Source: DASYLJ01 sp964404165 (GTDB taxonomy: Bacteria; Desulfobacterota; Binatia; DP-6). From it: DNA of 64,000 bases. Each line of letters begins with the position of its first letter. The stretch's first letter is position 1. Below the pieces are notes generated by a model. That model was not told the DNA's origin, did not search any database, and saw nothing but the letters and a program-made list of their open reading frames with translations. Shown one piece after another: positions 8,148 through 17,356 of the stretch. Where the stretch lies: assembly GCA_964404165.1 (NCBI GenBank), contig CAYOIZ010000003.1, positions 158,060-222,059 of the forward strand, in the 5' to 3' direction. The position numbers were made by a program, and so were the translations under genes.

Positions 8148-8828
8148 GTGACGTCGACCACCACCCGCGACCCGGCCGCCACGCGCCGGCGTCTCCTCAC
8201 CGCCGCCGCGCGCTGCTTCGCCGATCACGGGTTCCACGGCACCACCATCCGCGAGATCGCCGAGCGCGCAGGAGTGAACGTCGCCGCCGGCAACTACCAC
8301 TTCGGCTCCAAGAAGGACCTCTATCTCGAGGTCCTGCGCGGCGAGTTCGATCGGGCGAAGGCGGCACTCGCCGCCAGCGGCGCCTCGCCGTCCGCCGCCG
8401 AGCTCGCCGGCCTCGACCGCGACGCGGTCGTCGGCCTCCTCGTCGCCCGCGCGCGGGTCATGCTGGAGACGCTGGTCGCTCCGCCCGGGTTGCACGGCCG
8501 ACTGATGCAGCGCGAGATGACCGACCCCAGCGAGGCGCTCCCCACCATCGTCGACGAGTTCATCAAGCCGTGGACGGAGGAGCTGAAGGCCATCGTCGCG
8601 CGCCTGCAACCCGGGCTCGATGACGCCACGCTCGAGCGGTGCGCCATGAGCATCGTCGGCCAGGTGATGTTCTACCGTGCCGCGATGCCGATCGTGCTGC
8701 GCATCTGGAAGCGCCGCCAGTACCCGGCCGACGTGCTCGACGACCTCGCCGCACACATCGCCACCTTCTCCGTCGGCGGGCTCGCCGAGGTGGCTCAAGG
8801 CCCGCGGAGGGTGTCGCGTGCGCGCTGA
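8148..8828 (+). CDS. TetR family regulator, CecR-like
   Basis: 226 residues. The N-terminal helix-turn-helix is clear: T-I-R-E-I-A-E-R-A-G-V-N followed by N-Y-H-F-G-S-K-K-D-L-Y. The C-terminal ligand domain with L-M-Q-R-E-M-T-D-P-S-E-A and an E-F-I-K-P-W segment fits the CecR/DUF1956 subgroup. In Escherichia coli, CecR (YbiH) is the first gene of the ybiH-ybhGFSR operon; the same regulator-then-efflux order is seen here. Translation starts at GTG 8148, directly after the palindromic operator. It probably represses its own efflux operon until an inducer (possibly an antibiotic-like compound) binds. Confidence 0.88.
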   Translation: MTSTTTRDPAATRRRLLTAAARCFADHGFHGTTIREIAERAGVNVAAGNYHFGSKKDLYLEVLRGEFDRAKAALAASGASPSAAELAGLDRDAVVGLLVARARVMLETLVAPPGLHGRLMQREMTDPSEALPTIVDEFIKPWTEELKAIVARLQPGLDDATLERCAMSIVGQVMFYRAAMPIVLRIWKRRQYPADVLDDLAAHIATFSVGGLAEVAQGPRRVSRAR

Positions 8829-10269
8829 TCGCTGGCTCCTGCTGCTGCCGCTGCTCGCCGCCTGCGGACCGATGGCCGTGATGACGCGGCCCGAGGGCAA
8901 CGGCGGCTGGACGGCGGACCAACGACGCGAAGAGCTCGGCAAGCGCGCCGCGGCGGCGGGCGTCGATCTCGCCGCCACGGCGCCCGCGCTGCCGGCCGAT
9001 CGTCCGCTGTCGCTGTCGGAGGCCATCGCCCTCGCCGCGGGCGGTAACCGGCGCATCGCCGAGGCCGAGCGCATGCTCGGCGAGGCCGGCGCGCGTGTGC
9101 GCCTGTCGCGCGGCCGCCTGCTGCCGAACGTCACCGGTGAGGGCCGCTACACCTGGTACACCGATCCGCTCTCGAACCAGGTCGACTTCCCGCCGGGCGT
9201 CCTGCCCGCCGGCATCCAGCCCCCCATCGTCATCATCCGCGAGGCGGAGTCGGGACGGGTGAATGGCACCGTCCGGGTGCCGCTCGACGTCACCGGCGAG
9301 CTGTGGAATGGCCTCACCGCCGCCCAGGCAGGGTACCGCGGCGAGCGCGCCCGGGTGTGGGCGACGACGCTCGCCGAGCAGGTCGCCGTGATCCGCGCCT
9401 ACTTCGAGCTCCTCGAGGCGCAGCGGCTGCGCGTCGTCACCACCGAGCGCATCGCCGTGCAGCGCACCCAGCTCACCAACGCGCAGAATCGCTTCGACGC
9501 CGGCCGGCTCACCAAGAACGAGCTGCTGGTCGTACAGGTGGCGCTGCGCGACAGCGAGCAGGGGCTCCGCCGTCGCGATCTCGCCATCGCCGAGGCGCGC
9601 TGGACGCTGAACCAGCTCGTCGGCCGTCCCGTCGACGCCCCCACCGAGGTCGTCGACGTCGCCACGCCGCCGGTGGTGCCCAGCACCGACGACGCCCTTC
9701 GCGACGCCTTCGCCAACAATCCGCTCCTGCTCTCGCTCGCCGAGGAGCAGCAGCGGCTCGACGACACCGCGACCTCGCTCGAGCGCGGGCGCCTGCCGCG
9801 CTTCAACGCCGGCGGGGCCATCGACTGGACGTCGGAGAAGATCATCACGCCGCAGCGTGTGGGTGCGGGGTTCGTGGGCTTCACCTGGGACATCGGCACC
9901 GACGGCCAGCGCGAGGCCCGCATCGCCGAGGCGCGCATCGCCGCCGACCGCAATCGGATCGCCGTCGAGCGCGAGCTGCGCAGCCTCGAAGGCGGCGTGC
10001 GCGCCACCCAGCAGGCCACCGAGGAGCGCCTGGCGGCGCTCGAGTCGGCGGGCGAGGCGGTGTCGCAGGCCGAGGAGAACCTCCGCATCCGCCAGCAGCA
10101 GTTCGACGCCGGACGTGCCACCAGCGAGGACGTGCTCGACGCCGAGGCGCTGCTGACGCGGCAACGCGCCGACCTCGCCACCGCCCTCTACCAGGCGCAC
10201 ACCCGCCGCGCCGAGTTGCAACAGCTGATGGGCCTGCCGCTCGACGGCCTGGCCGCCGCCACGAGGTGA
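8818..10269 (+). CDS. Outer-membrane efflux lipoprotein (TolC/OprM/NodT type)
   Basis: 483 residues from GTG 8818, which overlaps the TetR stop by 11 bp and has GGAGGG 7 nt upstream. A lipoprotein signal (L-L-L-L-P-L-L-A-A-C) marks a lipid-anchored outer-membrane factor. Two copies of the OEP domain are recognisable by the repeated motif Q-x-R-F-D-A-G-R-L-T-K-N-E and Q-Q-F-D-A-G-R-A-T-S-E-D, typical of the two structural repeats of TolC-like channels. It supplies the outer-membrane exit duct for the ABC exporter encoded just downstream. Confidence 0.9.
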   Translation: MRADRWLLLLPLLAACGPMAVMTRPEGNGGWTADQRREELGKRAAAAGVDLAATAPALPADRPLSLSEAIALAAGGNRRIAEAERMLGEAGARVRLSRGRLLPNVTGEGRYTWYTDPLSNQVDFPPGVLPAGIQPPIVIIREAESGRVNGTVRVPLDVTGELWNGLTAAQAGYRGERARVWATTLAEQVAVIRAYFELLEAQRLRVVTTERIAVQRTQLTNAQNRFDAGRLTKNELLVVQVALRDSEQGLRRRDLAIAEARWTLNQLVGRPVDAPTEVVDVATPPVVPSTDDALRDAFANNPLLLSLAEEQQRLDDTATSLERGRLPRFNAGGAIDWTSEKIITPQRVGAGFVGFTWDIGTDGQREARIAEARIAADRNRIAVERELRSLEGGVRATQQATEERLAALESAGEAVSQAEENLRIRQQQFDAGRATSEDVLDAEALLTRQRADLATALYQAHTRRAELQQLMGLPLDGLAAATR

Positions 10270-10274
10270 ACGGA

Positions 10275-11294
10275 ATGCCGAAGCGGATCGTGATCGTCGT
10301 CGTCGTGCTGGCCGTCCTCGTGGGCGCGCTGTGGTGGAGCCGGCGCGACACCGGACCGTCGCACTTCACCGGCTTCGTCGAGGGCGAGGAGCGGGTGGTG
10401 CGCAGCGAGGTCACCGGCCGCGTGCTCGACGTGCCCTTCCACGAAGGCGACGCGGTGCCCGCGGGCGCCGTCCTCGCCCGTCTCGACGACGCCGACGTCG
10501 CCGCCAAGGTGGCCTCGAAGCAGGCCGAGGTGGCGATGATCGACGCCCAGATCACGCGCCAGGACGAGCAGATCGCCCTCACCGAGGCCACCTGGGCGCG
10601 CGATCGCAGCGCGCGCGCCGCCGAGCTGCGACGGACCGAGGCCACCGCCGCCCTCGCCGAACGCACGCTCGCCCGCGAGCAGGAGCTGGTGCGCTCCGGT
10701 GCCAGCACCGCACAGACCCTCGACGACCAGCGCGCGCTCCGCGACCAGTCGCAGAGCGACCTGCAGCGTGCCCGCGAGCTGCTCGGCCGCGCCGACGCCG
10801 AGGAGCGCTCCATCGCCCTTGCCCGCCAGCAGCGCGAAGTGCTCGTGCAGCAGCGCGCCATGGCCGCGGGGCAGCTCGCCGAGCTGCAGGTGACGCAGGG
10901 GAAGTTCACCATCACGGCCCCCGCCGTCGGCACCGTGGTGCAGAGCCAGCTCATCTGGCCGGGCGAGCTGGCGCAGCCGGGCACGCCGATCGTGTCGGTA
11001 CTGGATCCCACCGACAAGTACGTTCAGGTCTACGTCCCGGTGCCCGACGTCGGCCGCTTCAGCCTCGGGCGGCCGGTGGAGATCGAGCTCGACAGCGAGC
11101 CGGGCCGGCGCTTCAAGGGCGAGGTGAGCTTCGTCGCCAACGGCGCGAACTTCACGCCCGAGAAGATCGAGACGCGCAGCGATCGTCTCGGCCAGGTCTA
11201 TCGCGCCAAGGTGCGCATCCTGGAGGACGTCGCGCGCTTCCAGCCCGGCACCGAGGGCAACGTGTTCCTGGTCGGGGAGGAGCCGCGGGGGTGA
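10275..11294 (+). CDS. HlyD/YbhG-type periplasmic adaptor protein
   Basis: 339 residues. The N-terminal membrane anchor (R-I-V-I-V-V-V-V-L-A-V-L-V-G-A-L-W-W) is followed by a split biotinyl-lipoyl fold (V-T-G-R-V-L-D-V-P-F-H-E-G-D-A-V near residue 50; I-T-A-P-A-V-G-T-V-V after the coiled coil), a long coiled-coil hairpin between them (about 80-205), and a beta-barrel end. This is the membrane fusion protein linking inner-membrane ABC permeases to the outer-membrane factor. It starts 5 bp after that gene and overlaps the next by 4 bp. Confidence 0.9.
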   Translation: MPKRIVIVVVVLAVLVGALWWSRRDTGPSHFTGFVEGEERVVRSEVTGRVLDVPFHEGDAVPAGAVLARLDDADVAAKVASKQAEVAMIDAQITRQDEQIALTEATWARDRSARAAELRRTEATAALAERTLAREQELVRSGASTAQTLDDQRALRDQSQSDLQRARELLGRADAEERSIALARQQREVLVQQRAMAAGQLAELQVTQGKFTITAPAVGTVVQSQLIWPGELAQPGTPIVSVLDPTDKYVQVYVPVPDVGRFSLGRPVEIELDSEPGRRFKGEVSFVANGANFTPEKIETRSDRLGQVYRAKVRILEDVARFQPGTEGNVFLVGEEPRG

Positions 11295-12220
11295 GCCAGC
11301 CGCTCGTCGAGCTGCGCGACCTGCGCAAGCGCTTCGGTCGCACGACGGCGCTCGCCGACATCGACCTCACCATCGACGAGCGCCAGATCGTCGGCGTGGT
11401 CGGACCCGACGGCGCCGGCAAGACCACGCTGCTGCGCGCGCTCGCCGGGCTCCTCGAGGTCGAGGCCACCACCGCCCGCGTGCTCGGCCACGACCTCACC
11501 CGCGACGTCACGGCGCTCAAGGACCGCATGGGCTACGTGCCGCAGGTCTTCAGCCTGCATCGCGACCTCACCGTCGGCGAGAACCTGCGCTTCACCGCCC
11601 GACTGCATCGCATCCCGCCCGACGAGGGCTGGGCCCGGGCCGAGGAGCTGCTGCGTCGCATCGCCATGGACCGCTTCGCCGATCGGCTCGCCGGCGCGCT
11701 GTCCGGCGGCATGAAGCAGAAGCTCGCGATCGCCAACGCGCTGCTCCCCCGTCCCGACCTGATCGTGCTCGACGAGCCGACCGCCGGCGTCGACGTGGTG
11801 GCGCGCGGCGAGATTTGGGACCTGCTGGTCGAGGCGCAGCGCGACGCGCTCGTCGTGCAGAGCACGAGCTACCTCGACGAGGCGGAGCGCTGCGACCTGC
11901 TCGTGTACCTCGACGATGGTCGCGTCGTCGCCGCCGGCACGCCCGACGAGCTGCGCGCGTCCGTGCCCGTCGAGCTGTACCGCGTGTGGGGCACCGATGC
12001 CCGGGCGGTCGCGGGGGCCGCGCGCCGTCTGCCCTACGTCGCCGGGGCACGCGCCACCGGCACCTACGCCCGCATCGAGGTGGCCTCGGCACGTTCGCCG
12101 GGGACCTCGTCGGTGCTTCGCGACCTCGGCGCGCTCTCGACCGACGGCGCCCACCTCGCAGAGCGGGTCCCCGTCGACATGGAGACCACACTGCTCTCGC
12201 TCGCCGGGGGGCTCACGTGA
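11291..12220 (+). CDS. ABC exporter ATPase, first subunit (YbhF N-half-like)
   Basis: 309 residues from GTG 11291 (GTGA overlap with the adaptor stop). Walker A is G-P-D-G-A-G-K-T-T, the signature is intact (L-S-G-G-M-K-Q-K) and Walker B is L-I-V-L-D-E-P-T-A-G-V-D. A C-terminal extension of about 90 residues resembles the tail domain of DrrA-like ATPases. In enteric YbhF, two ATPase domains are fused; here they are separate genes in the same order. It energises the ABC-2 permeases encoded downstream. Confidence 0.9.
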   Translation: MSQPLVELRDLRKRFGRTTALADIDLTIDERQIVGVVGPDGAGKTTLLRALAGLLEVEATTARVLGHDLTRDVTALKDRMGYVPQVFSLHRDLTVGENLRFTARLHRIPPDEGWARAEELLRRIAMDRFADRLAGALSGGMKQKLAIANALLPRPDLIVLDEPTAGVDVVARGEIWDLLVEAQRDALVVQSTSYLDEAERCDLLVYLDDGRVVAAGTPDELRASVPVELYRVWGTDARAVAGAARRLPYVAGARATGTYARIEVASARSPGTSSVLRDLGALSTDGAHLAERVPVDMETTLLSLAGGLT

Positions 12221-13143
12221 GCGAGCCCATCATCCGCACCCGCGGGCTCACGAAGCGCTTCGGCGATTTCACCGCGGTCGATCAACTCGACATCACCGTC
12301 CAGCCGGGCAGCATCTTCGCCTTCCTCGGCGGCAACGGCTCGGGCAAGAGCACCACGATCCGCATGCTGATCGGCCTGCTGCAGCCCACCGACGGCGAGA
12401 TCACCGTCGACGGCGTCGACGTCATCCGCTTCCCGCGCCGCGTGCGCGACCACATCGGCTACATGGGCCAGAAGGTGAGCCTCTACCAGGGGCTGTCGCT
12501 GCGCGAGAACGTCGAGTTCTACGCCGGGCTGTTCGGCATGGGCGGCGACGCGCTGGAGCACCGCTGGAGCGAGCTGCGGGAGCGCTTCGCGCTCGGCGAG
12601 GCCGAGGCCGAGCGGCCCGAGAATCTACCGGCCGGCGTGCGCCAGCGCGCCGGGCTGGCGCTCAGCATGCTGCATTCGCCGCGCGTCCTCTTCCTCGACG
12701 AGCCCACCGCCGGCGTCGACGTCGCCAGCCGCACGCTCTTCTGGGAGGCCATCCAGGACGCGGCCGCCGCCGGCGTCACCGTGTTCGTCACCACGCACTT
12801 CCTCGAAGAGGTCGACTACTGCCACTGGGTGACGTTCATCGAGGCGGGGAAGATCGTCGCCGACGCCACCCCCGAGGCGCTGCGCACGCGCTACTCCGAC
12901 GGCTATCGCGTGACGATCGCCGTCGACGCGGGACGGCGCGACGCCGTGCGCGCGCGACTGGGCGGCCTCGCCGACAGCGCCCAGCCCTCGGCCGCGGGAC
13001 TCGTCCTGACACTGCCGCGCCTCGAGCCAGCGGCGCTGGCCGTCCTCGACGGGCTCCCGAAGGACGTCGAGGTGCGGGTCGAGCAGGCCCCCATGACCGA
13101 GGTGTTCCGTCGCGTGCTGCTCGGCCAGGCGGTGGCGGCATGA
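12217..13143 (+). CDS. ABC exporter ATPase, second subunit (YbhF C-half-like)
   Basis: 308 residues from GTG 12217 (4-bp overlap). Walker A is G-G-N-G-S-G-K-S-T-T and Walker B is V-L-F-L-D-E-P-T-A-G-V-D, followed by the H-loop T-T-H-F. The ABC signature is degenerate: L-P-A-G-V-R-Q-R in place of LSGGxxQ. Asymmetric exporters often pair a canonical and a degenerate ATPase, so this subunit is expected to heterodimerise with its neighbour, leaving one composite site weakened. Confidence 0.9.
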   Translation: MSEPIIRTRGLTKRFGDFTAVDQLDITVQPGSIFAFLGGNGSGKSTTIRMLIGLLQPTDGEITVDGVDVIRFPRRVRDHIGYMGQKVSLYQGLSLRENVEFYAGLFGMGGDALEHRWSELRERFALGEAEAERPENLPAGVRQRAGLALSMLHSPRVLFLDEPTAGVDVASRTLFWEAIQDAAAAGVTVFVTTHFLEEVDYCHWVTFIEAGKIVADATPEALRTRYSDGYRVTIAVDAGRRDAVRARLGGLADSAQPSAAGLVLTLPRLEPAALAVLDGLPKDVEVRVEQAPMTEVFRRVLLGQAVAA

Positions 13144-14246
13144 GCCTCCGGCGGCTGCGCACGCTCATCGTGCGCGAGATCCGCGCCACCTTCCGCGACG
13201 TCTTCACCATGTCGATCCTGGTGGCGACACCGCTCGGCGCGATGCTGATCTTCAGCTTCGTGCTCTCGACCGACGTCATGGGCCTGCGGCTCGCGATCCT
13301 CGACGGCGACGGCTCGGCCGAGAGCCGCCAGCTGGTCGCCGACGTCGCGGCGGGCGGGTCGTTCATTCCCCAACCCGTCGATTCGCGCGAGGAGATCGCC
13401 GACGGCATGCGATCGGGCGAGGTGGGCGCCGCGCTCATCATCCCGCCCGGATTCGGTCGGGCCGTGCAGGAGGGCCGTGCGCCCGAGGTGCAGGCCATCT
13501 ACGACGGCGCCGAGGCGGTGCTCGCAGGCAACGCCGAAGGCGCGCTCGGCGGGCTCCTGGCCGCGACCGGCGCGCGGCTCCGCGGCGGCGGACCGCCGCC
13601 CCCGCGGGGCGTGGCGGTCGCGACGCAGGTCCTGTTCAATCCCCGCCTCGACGGCACGCCGTTCATGGTGAGCGGCACGTTCGGCTTCGTGCTCTCCTTC
13701 CTCACCACGCTCATCACGGCGGTCACCATCGTCAACGAGCGGCAGGCCGGCACGTTCGACCAGCTGCAGGTGACGCCGGCGACGTCGCTCGAGATCCTGC
13801 TCGGCAAGCTGCTGCCCCTGGGCTTCGTGTTCTCGATCGACGTCGTGCTCATGGTGGTCCTCGCCGGCACCGTTCTCGGCGTGTGGCCGCACGGCAGCGT
13901 CGTGTTCTTCCTCGTGGTGTCGGCCTTCTACGTCATGGTGTCGCTGTCGCTCGGCCTGATCTTCTCCGCCACGTCGCAGACCGCCGCCGAGGCGGTGCAG
14001 AAGACGGTGCTGTTCAGCGTGCCGCTGGTGCAGCTGAGCGGGTTCGCCTTCCCGATCCGCAACATGCCGACGGGTCTGCAGTGGGTCGCCGAGATGTTCC
14101 CGGCTACGCACTACATCCGCGTCACGCGCGCCATCTACCTGCGTGGCGAGGGGCCGCTCGATCTCGCACCGGAGCTGCTCGTGCTCTTCCTCTTCGCCGC
14201 GGCGCTGGTGGTCATGGCGTTGCGCACGCTCGAGCAGCGCGCATGA
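13140..14246 (+). CDS. ABC-2 type permease (YbhS/YbhR-like), first
   Basis: 368 residues. One N-terminal membrane helix (about 22-42) is followed by a large extracytoplasmic domain (to about 180) and five C-terminal helices, the ABC2_membrane_3 layout. The conserved block I-V-N-E-R-Q-A-G-T-F-D-Q-L-Q-V-T-P marks the coupling region after helix 2. ATG 13140 overlaps the ATPase stop by 4 bp. It forms the transmembrane pore together with the next gene product. Confidence 0.9.
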   Translation: MSLRRLRTLIVREIRATFRDVFTMSILVATPLGAMLIFSFVLSTDVMGLRLAILDGDGSAESRQLVADVAAGGSFIPQPVDSREEIADGMRSGEVGAALIIPPGFGRAVQEGRAPEVQAIYDGAEAVLAGNAEGALGGLLAATGARLRGGGPPPPRGVAVATQVLFNPRLDGTPFMVSGTFGFVLSFLTTLITAVTIVNERQAGTFDQLQVTPATSLEILLGKLLPLGFVFSIDVVLMVVLAGTVLGVWPHGSVVFFLVVSAFYVMVSLSLGLIFSATSQTAAEAVQKTVLFSVPLVQLSGFAFPIRNMPTGLQWVAEMFPATHYIRVTRAIYLRGEGPLDLAPELLVLFLFAAALVVMALRTLEQRA

Positions 14247-15388
14247 ACCTCCGTCGCTTCGTCTCGAACGTCATGGCCGTCGCCTCGCGCGAGGCGGGCG
14301 TGCTGCGTCACGACAAGGGCTTCCTGTCGACGGTGCTGGCGCAGCCCGTCATCATGCTGCTGCTCTTCGGCTACGGCCTGTCGAACGATCCGGCGAACGT
14401 GCCGTGGGCGGTGCTCGATCGCAGCCAGACCACCCCCGCGCGCCGCCTGGTCGAGGAGATCCAGCACACCGGCTACTTCGCGCCGGTCCAGCACATCGCC
14501 AGCTACGACGAGGCGCGGGCGCTGCTCGGACGCCAGCGCGCCATCGCCGTCCTGGTGATTCCGCGCGACTTCCAGCGCGACGCCGCCCGGGGTCGCCCGC
14601 AGGTGCAGCTCCTCCTCGACGGCAGCGACCCGCTCACGAGCGCACGCATCGGCGGCTACGTCGGCCGCGTCGCGAGCACGTTCGGCAACCCCCGCGTCGT
14701 GCCGGCGCGCAGCGGCGACGCGTTGCCGATGACACGTCCGCCGGCGCCGCTCGACGTGCGGCAACGCTTCTGGTTCAACGCGACGCTGGCCGATCGCGAG
14801 TTCTTCCTCGCCACCATCGTCGGCATGCTGCTGACCAACCTCTGCCTCAGCATCTCGTCGCTCGGCATCGTCGGCGAGCGCGAGAGCGGGACGTTCGAGC
14901 AGACACTGTCGCTGCCGATCACGCCCATCGAGATCGTCATGGGGAAGCTCGTGCCGCTCGCGGTCGTGAGCTACGCCGTGCTGCTGTTCTCGCTGCTGGG
15001 CTCGGGTGTGCTCTTCGACCTGTGGCCCCGGGGGAGCTGGCCGGCGCTGTTCGTCGTCACCCTGCCCTTCGTGCTGTCGTCGCTCGCGATCGGCGTCTTC
15101 GTGTCGTCGCTGGCACGGACGTCGGCACAGGCGGTGTTCATCACCGTCTTCTTCATCATGCCGTCGTTCGTGCTCTCGGGCGTGATGTTCCCCTACCAGC
15201 TCATGCCGGGGCCGATCCGCGCGATCGGCGGCCTCCTGCCGCTGCGCTGGTATCAGGTGGCGCTGCGGCGGATCGTTTCGCGTGGCGCCGGCTTCGGGGA
15301 CGTCGTCGTCCCCTTCGTGGCCATGCTGGTGATCTTCGCCGTGCTGCTCGCCGCCATCCGGTGGCGGCTCAAGCCGCGGCTGGCCTGA
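14243..15388 (+). CDS. ABC-2 type permease (YbhS/YbhR-like), second
   Basis: 381 residues with the same layout as its neighbour: N-terminal helix with L-L-L-F-G-Y-G-L-S-N-D, periplasmic domain, then five helices, with the conserved V-G-E-R-E-S-G-T-F-E-Q-T-L-S-L-P-I-T-P coupling block. ATG 14243 overlaps the previous stop by 4 bp. This completes a full tripartite exporter (regulator, outer-membrane factor, adaptor, two ATPases, two permeases). The cargo is unknown; the enteric homologue affects sensitivity to some antibiotics. Confidence 0.9.
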   Translation: MNLRRFVSNVMAVASREAGVLRHDKGFLSTVLAQPVIMLLLFGYGLSNDPANVPWAVLDRSQTTPARRLVEEIQHTGYFAPVQHIASYDEARALLGRQRAIAVLVIPRDFQRDAARGRPQVQLLLDGSDPLTSARIGGYVGRVASTFGNPRVVPARSGDALPMTRPPAPLDVRQRFWFNATLADREFFLATIVGMLLTNLCLSISSLGIVGERESGTFEQTLSLPITPIEIVMGKLVPLAVVSYAVLLFSLLGSGVLFDLWPRGSWPALFVVTLPFVLSSLAIGVFVSSLARTSAQAVFITVFFIMPSFVLSGVMFPYQLMPGPIRAIGGLLPLRWYQVALRRIVSRGAGFGDVVVPFVAMLVIFAVLLAAIRWRLKPRLA

Positions 15389-15389
15389 G

Positions 15390-15800
15390 TCAGTGCAGGT
15401 GCGGGCCGCGCTCGCCGGGCTTGGGTGCGTCGGGCGCCAGCGCTTCGTCGGTGGCGTACAACGCGAGCTTGCCACGCACGGCGAGCCCGATGCCCTCCTG
15501 CGCCGTGCAGGCGACGACGTCGTGCTCCGCGCCATGCAGGTAGGACAGGAGCGCACGCAGGCCGCCGGCGCCCTGATCGAGCACGACTTCGGCCGGCGTG
15601 GCACCGCGCGCCGCCAACTCGCCGAGGACGAAATCGGCCATCCAGCGCACGTCGTCCGCCGCACCGTCACCCGACAGCTCGCGGGCGCGCACGGCGTCCA
15701 GCGGGACGCTCAGGCGGGCACCGTCGGGGCCTTCGAGCTCGGCACGACCGCGACCGCAGCGCTGGCATACGCGGATCTGCTTGAGCTCGAGGCGCCGCAC
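15390..15800 (-). CDS. DUF151 (bifunctional nuclease)-like protein with N-terminal Cys pair
   Basis: 136 residues from GTG 15800, chosen because AGGAGGG stands 6 nt upstream. The C-terminal 80 residues follow the DUF151/BFN pattern: R-W-M-A-D-F-V-L-G-E-L-A-A-R-G-A, a V-V-L-D strand, and the closing L-A-L-Y-A-T-D-E-A-L (compare P-I-y-v-a-e-e-v-L in the family). The N-terminus has C-Q-R-C-G-R-G, half a zinc-ribbon-like knuckle. Acidic residues usual for nuclease activity are not all evident, so the molecular role is open. It is convergent with the efflux operon. Confidence 0.55.
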   Translation of the reverse strand: MRRLELKQIRVCQRCGRGRAELEGPDGARLSVPLDAVRARELSGDGAADDVRWMADFVLGELAARGATPAEVVLDQGAGGLRALLSYLHGAEHDVVACTAQEGIGLAVRGKLALYATDEALAPDAPKPGERGPHLH

Positions 15801-16026
15801 ATCGGCCCTCCTATCGGTGCCCCCCCGGCGGGTCAACCCGGGACCCATTCGGGCGAGGCTTTAAAGACTCCCCGAACCTCGTGCTAGAGTGCGCGCTCAC
15901 GGCGAAATGGAAGCACGCAAGCGCGTATGGCTGGGGGCCACGGAGCGGCCCGCGGTTTGAGACCAGGGGCGAACGGATGATGGGCGGGAGCGGCCCCCGC
16001 ACGAGCGCGTCCTGGGGACGGGGTCG

Positions 16027-17307
16027 ATGAGCGCGCTGATCGTCGTCGTCGGCGTCCTGGTGCTGTTCGCCGCCGTGCTGGCGATGGCGGAGGCCTCGAT
16101 CAGCCGCATGACCCGGGTACGGGCCATAGCACTCGAGGCCGAGGGGCGACGCAACGCGGCCCTGCTCGAACGGCTGGAATCCGACCCGCCGCGGTACCTG
16201 AACGCCATCTACCTGCTCGTCATGCTGTGCCAGAACGGCTCCGCCGTGCTGGTGGCCATCATCAGCGAGTACTACTTCGACAGCCTCGGCATCACGCTCG
16301 TCTCGCTCGCCTTCACCCTCGCATACTTCGTCCTGGTGGAGGCCATGGCGAAGACGTTCGGCATCCTGCACAGCGACAGCGTCGCGCTGGCGCTCGCGCC
16401 ACTCGTCTACGTGTTCGGCCGCGCCTTGAGCCTGCCGACGCGCGGCCTGATCGGCATCGCCAACGTGCTGCTCCCCGGCAAGGGCCTCAAGCAGGGACCC
16501 TTCGTCTCCGAGGAGGACATCCGCTCGATGGCAGAGGTCGGCCACGAGGAAGGCAGCATCGAGGAGCACGAGAAGGAGCTGATCCACTCGATCTTCACGT
16601 TTGGCGACACGGTCGTGCGCGAGGTCATGGTGCCGCGGCCCGACATCGTCGCGGTCGAGATCACGTCGTCGCTCCGCACCCTGCAGGAAATGGTGATGCA
16701 GCACGGCTTCTCGCGCATCCCGGTCTATCGCGGCGAGCTCGACCGCATCGAGGGCGTCGTCTACGTGAAGGACGTCCTCAAGGTGCTGCACCAGGGGAGC
16801 GGCGACACGCCGATCGCCCAGGTGATGCGTCACCCCCACTTCGTACCCGACTCGAAGAAGGTCGCCGAGCTGCTGCGCGAGATGCAGCGCCAGAAGTTCC
16901 ACCTGGCGATGGTGACCGACGAGTACGGCTCGGTGGCCGGGATCATCACGCTCGAGGACGTCCTCGAAGAGCTGGTGGGTGAGATCGAGGACGAGTACGA
17001 CACCGAGGAGCCCGAGCTGGTGCCGGTGGCCGACGGGGTCTACCGCGTCGACGGGGCCATGCCGATCCACGACCTGAACGTTCTGCTGGGCATCGAGCTG
17101 CCGAGCGCCGAGTGGGACACCGTCGGCGGGCTCATGCTGGGTCTGCTGGGGGCGATCCCCCGCGAGGGCCAGGAAGTGCGGTGGGAGAACATCGTCTTCC
17201 GGGCGGAGAAGGTGCTGCGCCGGCGGATCGTCTCCGTCCTGATCACGGCGGCCGACCGCGACGGCACCGCCGACACGGCCGCGCCGGCCGAGAAGAGCCC
17301 CGACTGA
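16027..17307 (+). CDS. CNNM/CorC-HlyC family transporter-like protein with CBS pair
   Basis: 426 residues. The N-terminal DUF21/CNNM membrane domain has three to four helices (about 1-140). A CBS pair follows (E-V-M-V-P-R-P-D-I-V at about 195, then T-D-E-Y-G-S-V-A-G-I-I-T-L-E-D at about 300) and then a CorC_HlyC FAD-binding-like domain ending near residue 405. Family members are linked to magnesium or cobalt export and to membrane stability; the label hemolysin is historical. Upstream, 15801-16026 holds only a weak promoter-like TGCTAGAGT (15882-15890). Confidence 0.88.
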   Translation: MSALIVVVGVLVLFAAVLAMAEASISRMTRVRAIALEAEGRRNAALLERLESDPPRYLNAIYLLVMLCQNGSAVLVAIISEYYFDSLGITLVSLAFTLAYFVLVEAMAKTFGILHSDSVALALAPLVYVFGRALSLPTRGLIGIANVLLPGKGLKQGPFVSEEDIRSMAEVGHEEGSIEEHEKELIHSIFTFGDTVVREVMVPRPDIVAVEITSSLRTLQEMVMQHGFSRIPVYRGELDRIEGVVYVKDVLKVLHQGSGDTPIAQVMRHPHFVPDSKKVAELLREMQRQKFHLAMVTDEYGSVAGIITLEDVLEELVGEIEDEYDTEEPELVPVADGVYRVDGAMPIHDLNVLLGIELPSAEWDTVGGLMLGLLGAIPREGQEVRWENIVFRAEKVLRRRIVSVLITAADRDGTADTAAPAEKSPD

Positions 17308-17313
17308 CCTGGC

Positions 17314-17345
17314 GGCCGGAACGGCGCGTTGGCGCCGTCCCGGCC
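17314..17345. terminator. Hairpin between convergent genes
   Basis: GGCCGGA-ACGGCGC, a GTTG loop and GCGCCGT-CCCGGCC form a stem of 13 pairs with one mismatch between the CNNM gene and the convergent Cys-rich gene. No T-tract follows, so it may be a weak or Rho-assisted bidirectional terminator. Confidence 0.45.
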
Positions 17346-17356
17346 CACCTCGTCGC

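Noticed and set aside
15907..15960. 17-codon frame before the CNNM gene, a possible leader peptide.
   Set aside because: No ribosome binding site, no amino-acid run and no terminator after it.
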